From Gordius sp. MW1 (taxonomy: Eukaryota > Nematomorpha > Gordioida > Gordea > Gordiidae): a stretch of 64,000 bases of DNA. Below are positions 12,401 to 27,400 of the stretch, one piece after another. The translations under genes and the position numbers were made by a program. Where the stretch lies: NCBI GenBank assembly GCA_964036665.1, contig OZ038528.1, positions 22,059,245-22,123,244 of the forward strand, in the 5' to 3' direction. Within the stretch, counting starts at the first letter, position 1. The number at the start of each line of letters is the position of its first letter. The notes below the pieces were generated by a model, which was not told the DNA's origin, did not search any database, and worked only from the letters and a program-made list of their open reading frames with translations.

Positions 12401-15400
12401 AGTTTTAAAATTACTTATGCCGGAAGAAAGAGCAGTAAATAGGGCAGTATCCATGCCCTCGGGGCGAGGTATAACGATCGAATCAGTAAGAGTATCCGAC
12501 AAATCTTCTGTATCGTTAAAACAAAATTCAATTTAATATGTAACACAATCAGAGCCATTTGAGCGTTATTTGAAGTTTAAAGTTATAAACAATACAAACT
12601 TTCAGCTTCATAGCCTTGTTAATTGGCTTGGCCCTAAAAAGCTTACATTATTTATCAGTATGGTTTTCGCCCACGGCCCTCGATTGATAAGGGCGTACAG
12701 CAAAATTTTATTTGAGTCGAGTCTTTGTTAAGCAAAAAGGGAGTAACTAAGAAAACTTCCTACATATGGGCACCTAAAACTCATGACGCTACGATTTAGC
12801 CCCCCCCCACCCCCTTTGATACACGTGGAGATAGAAATACTTTATTTTAAATTATGTTTTCAATAAAAACAGACGCTAATGTAGGGGTTTGATTAGACGC
12901 CTTTAACATGCTAATGGTTCAAATGGGTAAACCATATTCATCCAGAAATCAATTGAACCAGCACAAAAATAAATCTCGCGCTCACTTCGTGTTTTTTTAT
13001 CACGCGTCGACTGGGTGTGTTGTAGGGGAGCATTAACCGATCGGACCGTGTGCTGATGCAACAAGTCCAAAGAGGAGGCAAATTCAGAGCCCAGGGCCCC
13101 CTTGAAGTTAGAGTTTCCATCTTTGGCCGTTCGAACCCTTTTCTTATTGACGGTCGTTTCGGGGCGACTGACCGAGGCAGAACTTCGAGATTTTCCAGAG
13201 GGTAGAGAGGAAGCTGAGGACGACCGAGACCTTTGAAAGTGTGATAAAATTTAAAGCACTGTTCATTCAGATTATATGAAAACAAGATATGGTGACAAAA
13301 TAGTGGGAATTTTTACAGTACATGCTAAAGCAAATTTTAAAAGCGGCAACCACAAATTTTAAAGCGGGATTCTGGAACTGAGTTTTAACTGATAAAAATG
13401 AGCGTGGATCTAGGTAGTTCTTAATTACAGACTTTAGACATAGAGCCTAAAAATGTTCAAAAATAAAATTCATGTCTTAAACAATCTTTTGGCGAAGTTT
13501 TAAAATGGAAACCAATTTTTTGGCAGTAATTTGCGTATCGTGGATAGCGATGTAGTGTTGTAAAAACGGCCGGATTTGTTTGGTCAACCTTTGGTTTTAG
13601 TCGACTAAAGATATGGGAGTAGGAAAAACAGATCAAAAAATATTGGTTTGTTTATGTTTATGCGACTAAAACCAAAGATCAACCAAACAAAACCCAGCCG
13701 TTTTTACGAGACTACTGTGGTGACGTCATGGTCTATGTTGCAATATTTTCTGTCAATCTCAAGTTACGGCACAGAGCTATAATTTATAATTTGTACGAAT
13801 AGTGTATCTCAAGATAAAGACTAGCCCATTAAGTCGTATATAATAACAATAAGGGGGTTGGCCTTATGGTCGCAAAATGAACCCGGGCCTGAGGTCGGGT
13901 ACTAATTGGGGACCAAGCACTAACCTAGAGGACGATCTAGAGGCGTTGGGGGATGAAAGGGTAGAACTAGAGCTCGAACCGGAGTGAGTTGAGGAGGAGG
14001 AGGATGATGAAGAGGTGTAAAGTTGAATTTTCCCAGAGGCTCCGGCAACGCCCGCCTTAGGCTTACCCACTACACCCAGCCGTGGAAGAGGCGCGGGCGT
14101 GGGTGTGTACAAGGAATCTTTCAACTAGAAAAATTAATAAAATGGTTAAATAACGCTGATTTCGTTAAATTGCTTTTAAAACGGGATATGCCATATGGGA
14201 TATTTATTGGTATTAACTTAATTTTTATAATCGAGTAATTATTTCATCTCGTGGCGATTTAGATTTAAGTGTTTGGGGCGACATGATCACAAAGTACATT
14301 TTGAAACGAAGTTAGGCAGTTAGAAAAAGATGATCATTTATTTTTCAACAATTGCGATGTGTAAGTAAAATGTTTTTGAGGATTCCACCCTAGCTAAATC
14401 CCATAAGATAAGTTACTGTTTTTGTTTCCAATATCGCCGTCTAAACAAGTGAAAGGGGACTTGATTAATCACAGAATTATAATTATAAATCAAATAGAGT
14501 TTTCAAGGTATATTTTCACTTTACTATAAATTAAGCCCTAAATCGAGCGAGTATAAAAGCTATTATATAGAAAAACTATTCTCAACCATATAATATATTA
14601 GTCTCCAAATACCACTTGTTAAGACACATTACCTTGTCTAAGGTACTCGGTCCGAAGGTTCGATTTTGCTTGGAGTAATTACGCATCGCCAATTGTACCA
14701 CGTGGATCATGCTCCGTCTCACCACCCTAACTTCTCCCTCCTCCATTTCTAAAGGAAGGGAATAAATAAAACGTAAAATGGTGATTAAAAAGTTTTCAAA
14801 TAACTAAGTTGTAATAGTGGTGTCGTGTTAGATTTTAGTCTTTATGGCATAAAAATTAGAGTTATAATTATTTGATTTGCGGTTATCACTCTAGCGAATT
14901 GTGTCCTTTCTCCATAAATACTTATCATGTTGATTGAGAAAAAACGTTTTTTTAATCAATAATAAGGACCGTTTACCCTTAATAACATTGCAACACATAA
15001 TTAAGGTAATGAATGAAGCTGGCTGGTTACCTATGGTGTAAACGCTGTTGTCCCATATCTTCTCGATAGTTCCCTTCCTAATTTTCATGTCTTGTTCCAC
15101 CTTGACAACCGAACCCACCTAAAACAAAAAGTATTAATTATATAAATAATACTTTAGAACAAAGCACATGTTACAACAGCTAATAAAATAAATTTTAAGG
15201 GGTTTTAACATTTTGAATAATCGTTACGGCAACGTAAAGAGTTCAAGTCGCTAATTTTTACGAAGCAATATTTATGTAAAAGCTTTAAAATAGTCGATAA
15301 AGGGGCTATAGAATCAGGCGTTTTTCCATATTCTCAATTAACTAATATTGTTATTATTATATTCGATTCCACGCTAAGTCAATGTAGCAGGTTTCGATAA

Positions 15401-18400
15401 GCATCTGAAAGAAAAATAAATTGCTTACCTCTAAGCAACCCTGGAGCACGGCCGTGTGATTTACGATGACGGATTTATTAACGGGTTCCGGCAGTCTGAC
15501 CCTAACTTTGAGGCGAGGCTCTACCTTGGTGATAATGGCTTGGCACGAGGTGCCACCCTTGCCCTTGACCGAAACCCGGGTTTGTTGGGGTAGTACGGTG
15601 GGTAAACTTTTCGGAGATTTTTTGCTCAAACTATTATTGCCCAAGCCGGTAAAATTAACCTCTTCGTCCATCTCCATATCCTGGGAACCTTGGTCCGCGT
15701 CGTGGTTGGTTAGTAGTGGCGTGGATAAGCGTCGGGAGGGTCCGTTGTTTTGACTCTTGCTAACGACGCCTTTGGCTGTTAGGGCTGTGGGGGTAACGCT
15801 AGAGTATGGTAAAATAAACTTTGAAATGGTAGGATTATGTTATGACAAATCTACTGTTTTTAAATGGCCTATTTTAATGGAAAAAGTATTGAGATTGAAA
15901 TCTATATCAATATAAAAGAGAAATTGCAGTTTTTTTAAAGTCGAATATACAGCACTATGCCTAGCATATTTAAGCTTTCGAAAACACATTTAGCGTTGTA
16001 AATGCGGCTGGGTTTGTTTGGTCGAACTTTGGTTTTAGAAGGTTCGTGGCCCGTTTATCTTAGTCGACCCTTTGTCTTCGCTTAACCAAAGGTAGACCAA
16101 ACAAAACCCAGCCGTTTTTAGAACATTAGCGAAGAAGTAAGTTGCATGCAAAGTATAAAAATAAAAGAACGATCTTTTTCAGAAACTAAGATTGATCACC
16201 CTTTCCTCCCCCACTAGAGATAATAAAAAACCCTTTAATTGAATGTAATTTCGGAGAGGTCATATTTACAATATTTAGCCTATAACTGTAAAAGTTAAGT
16301 CTCCGCCCCCGTTCTCAACCGTAAATTAAAAAGAGGCCACGACTTACCCCGAGATGGACGTTGGGTGTTTCTTGAGTTTGGGGGTCAGGTCGGGACTGGC
16401 GGTATCATTCCTGAAAGGTCCTTCAATCTTTCGCTCGGCGTAGGGCGATGAGAAGAGAGAAATGCTACTACTGCTCCCACTACCGCTATTCCTATCGCCT
16501 ATGCTCGCGGCCCGAATTTTCTTAGCGGCTACAGGGCTGTGTGCCCGCTTTTTGGCTACGGGCCTGACCAAGTCTTCCTCCTCCCCGCTAAAGCTAGATG
16601 GCCGTGGGTGGCTTTGCTAAAGCAACGGAGAAATTGAAAAAGTGAAGAAAAAACCTTTATGGGCATAAATAATGCGCATGACTTTGAAAAAGTGTCCAAA
16701 AAATAGTAATTATAAAAGCTAGTGTCGTGAAAACGGCAAGGTTATGTTTGGTGGTTTTAGTCAACACAACATAAACAAAGCAAAGTTGACCGTTAGCCTT
16801 AATAAAGCCAAAGGTGGTCGACCAAACAAAATCCAGCCCTTTTTACAATAATAATAATGATAAAAGGAATGGAGTTTATATCGAGCTGCACACGCCAAAT
16901 ACCGTGAACAACTTAGTAAGATCCATACTTTTCCTAACCAAGCGCGCTAGACGATGATGGAGCGCTGCAATTTCTATCTAGGACTTGGGAATTTACCAAA
17001 AAATTCATCTGGCCAAAACTGCACGTCATTAGGCCAAAGAGACTATACATACTCCACTGTAAGCATTAATGATAATGCAGCTATAAATCGACTAAAGTGA
17101 ATAAAATAGAGTGGGCCAATGGAGGGTTATAAGATAGAACTTTATTCTCAAGTAAAACTCTTATTTTTACACATGAAATTAACATCGTTAGATTCAAAAA
17201 TTTTAGTCGTGGTTTTTAAGCATTTTTCCCGCATTTCTTTCCGAAAACTTACTTATAAGTAGTGAAACATAGACTCATTAAGACTTTGTGCGGCCCGTAG
17301 CTACCCTACATTGCTTTGCTATTACCTTAAGGGGGGCGATCCTTCGTTTTTCCTGGGTACCACCGGCGCCCCCGTTAGTTTTGGCGGGTTGTTTACCCAT
17401 GCTGTTGTTGTGCAAGCCTTTTTTCTTGCCCAAGCCCGGCAACTCTTCTCTGGCCTTAGTGGAGAAGGGGGCAGGGGGTGGAAGCGCCGTCGTGGTTTTG
17501 AAGCGTTTTTTGGCGCCCGCCTCCTGGCGATGATGGTTTGCATTGTGAGGTGGTGCCTTGGTGGCGCCTTCGCTTTTATTAACGTTATTAAAGAGAGTAG
17601 GGGCTACTGCTGTGGTGTTGCTGTTGCCACCGCTTTGGGGCTGTTTGAGGGAGGGCGGGTGATGGTTGAGGTGTTTGAATCGCGAGCCGGCTGATTCGTT
17701 ACTATGAGACGGTTCTGGGGGAGGAAAAAGGAGCGAGGAGAATAAACATGAAAAATTGCCTCTATTTAATGTAACAAATGTGATTTTCGATCAGACATTT
17801 CAGGGGATAATTTAGTGGGGGTTCAAAAACCTGCACGGGTGACCCGAAACCAGGGATGAAAATTTTAAAATGCTTTCGGGTCAAGTCGGTTTCGGTTTAA
17901 AATTTAAGAAAAAATCGGGTCGGGTCGGGGTTGAAAAGCAGTTCTGTAAGTGGGGTCGTAGAAATCTAATATAAAGGCGCTTTTCTGCCGATTTTATGGA
18001 ATTATGAAAAAGCCTTTTCGGTTGCGTGGACGTTTAATTGTCAAAAATTACATAAAAGACTTCCAACTAGTTTCATAAGTTATTAGATTTTCAAAAGTAA
18101 TGGCGCCAGCTAGTTCATATAAAAATGACCAAACTTACAGCAATACTCTAAATAAGCCTTGATACAGAAAATGAATGACCAAAACTCATATATTCGCAAT
18201 AGCTGATTTTAAATATTGACGTTAAATGCACTTTATATTTGAAATTAATGAATAAATTAGGGTTTTGTTAATATATTGAAGATAACAATAACCCCTAACG
18301 GCAATTTAAATGTATGGTTTTGTTACCGGTTTTAAACGATTTTTGACTGGATGTTTCGGAGATGGAGTCCATGGTATCCCCACTGTTAGAGGCGTTATCC

Positions 18401-21400
18401 AGCCCATTCAATAGCTTGTGACGGCTCTTCTTCTGTTCCTAAGCATGCCCCAGTTTACAAATCAATATAATTCAAGGCTTCAAGTATTTGTCGTAATTTT
18501 ATAGCAATAAACGTGAAAGTGATAATGGGAGTAAAGGAATATAAGAAGCGGTGAAAACTTACATTGTTAATGTGCTTGTTGTCGAAATATTCTTGCAGCT
18601 GTTGGGAAAATACAAAAAACAAAGAATGAGAAACCCTTTGGTTAACCGATGAATTTATAATTACGTGTAGGCGGGCAGGCAAAGGGCACTAAGCATAGAC
18701 TAGATAGACTGCTCATCAACTTTAAATAAGTGTAACGTTTTTCCGCCATTTTGAAATGTGCACAAATAAGGGAAGGACATATATATTATAGTAATTTTTG
18801 TTAATTAAGGTGTTTTTTAGAGTAATAAAAAAATAGTTAAACATTCAAAACAGCATTTTAAAACTTATATCATCTACTAATTTAAAATTTTTGCTATGAA
18901 GGTAAATTAACTTTTTCTGTTTTAACGATGGGGTGGGTACAATTCAGAAAGACATGGGAGATAGTTAAATTCACAATGGTGGATTTAATGGTATACATCT
19001 TACCATATGAAACATATGACATGAGCAGTCTATGTAGTCTATGGCGCTACGTAAGCTGTGAAGAAAGCGGTACAGCAAAACCGGATAATTTATTAGCAAC
19101 CAAGCGAATGTAAGCAGAAATGAGAAATTTTTGGGGAAATAAGGTAGTTTACTAGCAAAAGCTATTATTGTTAATATAGTAAAAAAATCATAGTGCTAAA
19201 TTCCATTTATCAGTTAATATGTCCTGTAAAAACAGTAATTTATATACAAATAGCTTAGCATTCAAGTAGCATTGCAGGGTAGTTTATTTTATAATAATTA
19301 CCACGCAACGGTCTATGGTTTGTATGTAGTAGGGGACCGGGTTAGGAGTCCAGGAAAAGGCTCCGGGCTCGCTCAAGAATTTGCTAACTTTCATCATGGC
19401 CGCCGTGTCTAAAAAAGAATTTTTAAATGGGTTATATTTTTGAGTTTTGCGCCGTTTTGGGTAGTAAAACAGATTACGATTTTAGTAAATCTTTACAAAA
19501 CTTTACACTAAATTGAAAAAATGTAGGGATAGTTACCGTCTAGATTGCGGTCCGAGACGCGAAAGGATTCGCTTCTAAATGGATACGTCGATATGATACG
19601 GGTATCTGCAAACAAAGGGTCAAAATTTTAGAGAGTGATAAACAAATAAATTCAATTTATTTATATAAAAACAATCTAACTATAATTATAGCCGTTTGCT
19701 AAAGTCTGAGTTCGGATTTTTCAATTATTCAAACGATATTGGAGTTGATTCATAAAGCTGAAAAACTTTATAGGACGACAAGGAACATATATTATTAAGG
19801 TGAGAAAAATAATGTGATGGTAACGAGGGGAAGGGGGAGGAGCTAAATTACTGTTGTCCAAGTTGGCGAACAGACTCTTCAGCTTGTGGTTGACCTCTCG
19901 AAAGGCGAAATTATTAACGAATATGACGGTAGATTGGTAAATGGCTTCGTGGTGTTGCGCATCCAAGAAATCCCCGTTGATTAACTAATGCAAAAGTAAA
20001 AATTGCGATCGTTTAAGAGAAAATTAAAATTTGAAATAAGAGTTGAAATTTTGAAAAAACCCTGAGCTAGGACCAAACATTAAAAACAGCCTAAGTTTTC
20101 ATCAGATCTGAGCGATTTAATTAAAAGAAAATAGATGTTTAAAAGAAAATTAAAAAACTACATGGGGGGGGGGGGATTGAGTGTTACTTGATAATTGTGG
20201 AATTTTTTGCCGAACCACTTCATGAGCCCCTTGAATTCCTTGTCCATCTCGACGGCGTATTCGGCCCGAGTGCTCTCCTTCTCGATGCCTATAGATTGTC
20301 GACACTGCGTAGAGGCCGCCACTTGTAACACGATGTGTCCTATACCTGTGGTGGTTAGTGAATTAATATGGAAAATTTTGCAAATTCCGCGGGTCAATTT
20401 TAAAATTTGGAGCACCATACTTAAGTGGCGGGGAATGTGGCGTTTGCTATTTTACAGAGTCGTTTAACTTAAATCTCGAAGTAAGTGAGTGGTATGAACG
20501 TCATTAAAGTAAGGTTATCACGTGGACCTAAATTAATGATTTCAAACATTAAGGGGGGCTTAAAGATGTTACAATACGTACGTAGGCAAAAATAAATGAA
20601 AAACGAAGGGGGTGCTTAATATAGCTAGCCCTTAGTTTAAACTATAATAATTTTTATAAATTTTATCGAATTCGAGTGTATTTGGGGGCAACACTCACCA
20701 CTTCCCAAGTCAATGAAGGTATCGTCGGGTTGCATGTTCAGTTTTTGGATGATTTTGCGGACTTGCTCGTAATTCGTTTCCCCGTACGTCTGCAAAAATA
20801 CGCGCACGTAAACGTGTTATAATTAACATTGCATCAAATATCGTTATAATTCTAAGAAATATTAAATAAATTATAAAATTAAAAAGCCTTGTTAGTGTTA
20901 GTATAAAAGTGATGTTCATTTCAAAATGGCCGAGCCCTTTTACGCCACCTTACGGCACTTCCAAGCTAAACAAGCCAAAGGTCACATCATTAAGCTCCAT
21001 AACTATAATTTTATTTAATTAATTCAAGGACGCGAAACGCATACATCTTGGCGAAAAAGACACAACCACACCATCATAACAAAAAAGCATGCATTTCTGA
21101 TCTAATGTTTATTAAAATTTAAGATAAAACATAAAAGGTTTAAGGTGAAATTTGTCAAATTTTGGCATATAAAAGTAAAAAAATTTCGGGGTAATTTGAT
21201 GTACCTCGGGTAGGGCGTTGGCTTTGCACTTGTTGAGGAGGACGGGCTGAGACACGACCCTGGTGTAAACGAATTCCAAAATCCATTTGAGCAGGTCGTG
21301 GGAGGCGATGGGGTTGCCACATACCATCGACGTACCCTTTGACTAGGGGATAAATGTTTTTTTGGCGTATAATTATTTTCTCACTTTTTTATTTGGTCGT

Positions 21401-24400
21401 TTAATATACATCATGGCAAAAATTAAATTTAAACTTTTAGGAAAATATCACGAAACTAAAGAAAACATTGAAAAATATCATCATTTAGGGTCGGTCGTCA
21501 TAAAAATCGGACGAGGCTGGGGTAGAAAAATTTAAACAAATCTGACCCCTGGTTTACAGGTTCATAACTAAATAAACGCTGCGCAAAGTTAACATTAATA
21601 TAGCCAATATTCTATTTTAAAATAAGCTTAGTTTTATACCGATAAGGCACGCCTTAAATTTGGTTAACCTTACCTAGTAAGAGAAGCGTGTTTTGACATT
21701 GGAGAAACTAACAGGGGCGATATCATGTTATTTTTTTCATTTTAAGATTTGGTAAATATTTGCATCTAAGTCAAAATGAGGTTAAATGTAAAAAAGTTTC
21801 AATCAAGCCCAGTTGTGCTTTTCTATTAAATCATAGCTCTTGTTTTCCATCGAACTTTTCCCAACAGCGGTTCGGGTTGGAAATTTTGAAATGTCTTCAG
21901 GTCGGGTTCGGGTTGAAAAAAGTGACTTTGCATTGCTTAACTCCCAACCCAGGATCGCAATTTTAGTTAAAATTATGGCATTTTTTCGAACTAAAATTCC
22001 CCCTAGAGCATTAATATCGAATTATAAAAGATAAAATTTGCTTTAACCTTAGGCAAACAATTTTTGAATGGAATGGAGCGAGTTCGAGTGGAGGGAATGA
22101 TTGCCAAAATAACAATTTATAAAAGCCTCAAATTTAAAAAAACTATTAGCTTCTTGTCAAGCGTTTGCGTCTTGGCAATAACAAAAACACAAAGTGTAAA
22201 TACATTTCGCGAAGATCATAACTGTTAAAATGTAATTTTATAAAATTAATCAATACCAATAATGAATCAAGGTGCGCTAGGCCAGCAAATATAAAAATCT
22301 CGGTCGTGCTTCTTATAGTTTAGCCCAAAAAAGATGAAATTTATTTCGCGGGACTACAACCCGTGCTAGCAAAATTTGGAGGCGCTTATACAAAGACATG
22401 GGCGTAGCCAGCATTGAAATTAAAGGGGGCAATAATGATTTAGGGAGGGGCAAAATGATCATTTTTTCAAATTTTAGCCATAATTTTAATAAATTTCAGC
22501 AAATTTTTGGATTAATAGGGGGACAGACAGCCCCCCCCTTGGCTACGCCCATGTACAAAGACAAGAACCAAGGTAAAAAGGATTATTCCTAAGACGGCAT
22601 GAATCAACCCAAGAACACAGTTTTCGTATTAATCTCATCGGCAATTACACCAATCTACTAATTATTATCAATATTATTATTATTTTAATCTAGTAGCGGG
22701 GGCTTCGCAAAAAGCTATCCCCCTCAATGGAAACCTTTCAAAAAAGCCTCTCTTTCATAAAGGGGGTAGGGGTTATTGGCAGCGCTCAATTTGCATTTAC
22801 CATTAGCACATACGCGCTTAAAAAATTTATAGAGATGAGGCGTAAAAAACGCATTAACCACCCACTCCACTATCGAGCAATGCAATTGCGAACATTCCGT
22901 TTTTAAATTTAAAATATCCTTTCCCCTACTACAACAAATATGTTAAAAATCTCATTGAATCCATAAAATGTCATCAATAGAATAATCATAGAATATAGAT
23001 AGACAGCTCGCTCATCGACTATAAATAAGTGGAGTACCATTTTTCCGCCATTTTGAAGTGTGCACAAATAAGGGGTGTAGTTGTGGTTAAATAAAGTATA
23101 ATTAGGTCGGTAGAAAATGAGGGAAAACTAATCTAATCTACCTCGATCCATAGCCCCAAACCAATGTTTTTAGTATAAATTAGAAACGTTAAGCAATGAA
23201 CAAAAACAGCTAGGGATTGATGTGCAGCCCCGGGCCTGTTGAGCTCATATGTTATTAAAGGCGCACGAACAAGCGCTTACAAAGTAATTAACCTTACACG
23301 TTCTCGGGGTAATTACAAGCACTGCTCACTCACCTCACTTCCAATCCAACCTCGCGCGTTTTACATACATAACATCTAAGGTTTTCAATCGCGTTTGTAT
23401 CTCTCTCTCTCTCTCTCTGTGCATTGCATGTATTTGCGAAAATGTAAAGGCCTCAAAATTTTGACGCTGGCCCGAGGCGAGCTAGGGTTGAAAGATAAGC
23501 TTAAAAATAAAAAAGTTGACTAGGCGATGGGAGTTATTCGTTCAGCTATAAACAATTTACGCTCGCCAATTTTAATTCGTAACTATGATGTGTAAACTCA
23601 TATAGCGCTATATTTGAAGCTTGTTTCGGAAATTTTCGAATAAAATCTCGTAATTAGATAACTTGCTGCGTTGGTGTTCTCCCATTACCCAAAATATGTA
23701 TTATGGATAACTTGCTAGGTTGTTTGTATCATTTTTACACTCCTGGGTTATTTTAATATTTTCTCCCATTACCCAAAATGAACTTAATATTATGGAAAGA
23801 TGGGACGTTGTCTAGAAAAATTTGATAAAGCCAAAAAAAAACATTATATAAGCGATAAAGAAAAAGCGAGGTGTGTTTCACAGCGCGACACGGGTTAAAA
23901 GGGGTGGGGGATGTGTAAATAAAAGTCCCCGAGGCCATGCCTCGCAACCTCATTCCCAGAGAATAAGTAGTGTTAGTAGGGAAGAAAAAAGACAGGGGTC
24001 GCCGCCGTCTTAGCTGCAAATGTATACACGCGCAGGCACGAAGGAAGGAAGAAAGATAAGATTGAAAAATACGACGATCTTCTTCGCGCGCTTTTCATTT
24101 ACTAAATATTGAAAACCCTATAAATTAGCATTAAAAGGGCGTCGATATTTTATTTTACTTTTTAAACAAAGTGCATGCGCAAATTAATGATCGATAACAG
24201 TTGTTTTTAACTATAAATTACATAAAAATACTGCAGGGGCCCTAAGTTCATTATGACAACATGCGATCGCAAATCAGGAATATTTCGCTAACTTTATTGC
24301 TGATTGGGGACAACCTCGTTTAAAAAATTTAATGTTTCGGTAGGATTCGGTATATAAATGAAAAAATTTCATATTCCACTACGTATCTCACGATGTTTTA

Positions 24401-27400
24401 ATAATTACTAAAATCATCGTACTCTCTATATCATTTTTCGCTCTTTTTACAAAAACTGACTGAGCGCCATGCTACGTCATTATTGCAAACGTCACTACTA
24501 AATTCCATACACTTTGTCTCCAAGTTATATGATATGCTAAAATTACAATCGGCCTGACAATGGGATTGAGGGAGCGAGTGGGAGAGGAAAGGCGTTTCAA
24601 TATTTAGGAAAATGTAATTTACAAGAAAATAGCATGTGTGTGTGTGTATAGTAAAGTTAAAAGGAGGCATTAGCCGTGGTTTACCATGGAGAGGAACGTG
24701 TCTATGACGTGGTTGAACCGGTCGCATAGGGCTTGCATGTCGGCGTAACTACGTGCAAAAAAGAACGAGTATAAATTAATAATACAAAGCGTATATATAC
24801 AAAACAGACCGAAGTGTTGTAAAAAGAGTTGGTTTTTGTTGGTTCAACTATCCTGACAATTTATAAAGGCGAAGAAATTACCTACCGCTCTACGGCGGTC
24901 CATCGATTACTTTTTTATTCTTTATCAAACTACATACTAACCTCCTATCTGATCTGATCATTTAAAATAAATAATGCAGGACATAGGCGTAGCCAGGATT
25001 AGATTTAAAGGGGGGGGGGGTGATAATGATTTAGGGGAGGCAAAATGATTTTTGAAATTTTAGCCATGATTATATTATAATTTAAAGGATTTTTGGATTT
25101 AAAGGGGGGGGGGGGGGCAGCCGAACCTCCATGTCACCCCCTAGATACGCCCATGGTGTAGGGGTTGTTTACATAACGCACAACTTCTCTAAATATCATA
25201 CCATTTTTCGGTATAAAAAAATCCTACGAGCGCGAAGGAAACCCGCGTTTTCGTAATAAAAAATAAAGTGGGATTGGGTGGAAAATCGATAAACGATCGA
25301 TTGATATAATCTAAGTTAGTTAGGGGGAAGGAGGAAAGGAGAATAATGTGCAAATTTGCGGCTTAGTGCCTAGAGGCGGCGTAGAGAGCTACTAATGAAT
25401 GGGTGAGTGACGCGAAGCATAAAATGATAGAATTATAAAAACAAAAGCGAAGGGGGACCGATTAACCTAAATCCTATGAATATGGTTGGAGGGGGCAGGG
25501 TCGCGGAGGGCACAAATTAACGAATTATTGATTATACTTAAATGAACACACCCAGAAGCCTCATCCACCCGAGGGGAGTTTTGTAGGTTTCACCCCGTTT
25601 TAAGCTAAATCAGAAAGAGCAATCTCATTGCCAATTCTCCGATAATAGTTACTCCACAACGGGCTTTGTTCTACGCTCTTTAAGCAACTGGGGGGGAAGG
25701 GGGGCAAAGGGGGGAAGGAGGGGGGCAAAATCGATATTTGTGCCACGAATAGTTAATTTCAAGTAATTTGGGGAGTTGGGAATAGAAAGGAGTTGGTTCT
25801 CCATATCATTCTCAAACATCAACGGACGCAAGGCTTTTTGTCGGATCGTCGTCAGAGGGCCGAGTCAGAACGCCCGTATCGATTATCTATAATGCTACTG
25901 CGCCACTCCGCACACCACAACGTTTATAAGGGGAGAGGCGTGGGGGAATGGGAGTGGTTTGCGTCAAACAAAGTGCTGTTTTATGGGAGGAAAGAGGAGG
26001 GTAAGTCATTTCATTTTTCCGTTCCATTAGCCACGTAACCCCGCGTTCGTGATGACGCGCGAAGCGAAAAAAAGCGAAGTGAATTTTTGGAACTTATTTT
26101 TATTAAACTTTTCATTATTTTTCTTAATATCTTATATTCATCGTGAATTTTATCATATATCACGAAAATAACAATTGTAAATATGAGGTGTTCATAGTGA
26201 AACCGCAGACCATTATTTTCGCCCGCGGCAAAAAGCGACGAAAATAAGATACAAATCATTTTGTACTTTTCGCGCAATGGATAAAAATGTGAATTTGGTA
26301 TGTATGCATTTTTACATAATTGTTTATGTTTATAGACTAATAACGATCTTATCAATGAATACCATTGATATATGATAAATTTCACGGTGAATATAAAGAT
26401 ATTAATAAAAAAAATGAAAAGTTTGATAAATTAGCCCAAAAATTCACTTCGCTTTTTTTCGCATTCGCGCGTCATCACGAACGCGATAAGTGTTGTAAAA
26501 ACGGGTGGGTTTTGTTTGGTCGATTAAACATAAACAAAACCCGGCCACTACGTAAGACTCTTCTGATCCGTAGAGCTCTTAAAAGCGTAACGGATTTTAG
26601 ATTCTGGTATTTATTACAAATTAGAGGTCGTCGTTGTTCGATTGAATCAAATGTGACATCGGCAAAAGTTGGTTGATTTAAACATAGTAATGGCTTCGAT
26701 TACATTCTTGCTAAAACATAAAACGCTGTAGCCGGATGGGCAAAAATTACATTGGGTAGGCCATTAGTTTTGCAAAATTCGTTAAAAAACTTCATTTTTC
26801 GTCAAAGATGAGCTCAGCCCACATATTGTTTAGCGATTAAAAAGGTGGGAATGGTAAAAAAGATTTCGGTAGGCGGCAAAGGCTTGGTTCTTTAAGACTG
26901 AAGTGATTTAAAAAACGTTTCATTACGAGAGAATCTAGGTTGATGACGCTGTGGGTGCTGGTTGGGCGTGACAAGCGTTGCGTTGTACTGGGGGAAATAT
27001 GATACATTTCATAATAGTAATAATAGAGTACACCCATCCGTGAACGACGCAATGACTTGCATAATTATGTATTGAATCGTATTAAGCGATCGCATTAGCG
27101 TTGAGGAGAGGCATCTGCTTCGAAAAGCAATATGATTTTCCTATCCCATATGCTCAGCCTTTCTCCAACCTAACAATCTTCAAGACTTGGCATGACTAGC
27201 AGCAATAACTAACACACAAAAGTCTTCAAAAACGGCAACTCTTCTTTATGGTGTCACTCAATTCCTATGTTAATCCTGTTTTTTGCAAGTAATGTAAAAA
27301 TTTCTCATTGTTCGTCTTCTCGCTCTTAATATTCCTTTTTAGATGCCAATATCGATCGACTCATGAAATAGAGGTAAAACGCGAATAAAGAGCGAAGAAG

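Larger units (their letters stand above)
21343..24684 (-). other. DOT1L intron 3 (contents)
   Basis: About 3.3 kb. Holds a GGGTCGGG/GGGTTCGGG-type low-complexity patch (about 21850-21950), a MITE-2 copy, repeat C copy 2 and a (CT)n run. No coding exon seen. Confidence 0.6.

Noticed and set aside
14633..15798. A separate ARID4-like gene starting at MEMDEE in exon 14
   Set aside because: Exon phases continue from DOT1L exon 13 and into exons 17-18, no ARID or chromo-barrel domain follows, and DOT1L-specific LHQHTV plus coiled coil come next.
17860..17945. Coding repeat from GGGTCGGGTCGGG-type sequence (also 21850-21950 and 39995-40070)
   Set aside because: Simple low-complexity CCCGA/GGGTC patches typical of worn repeats; no frame or splice support.
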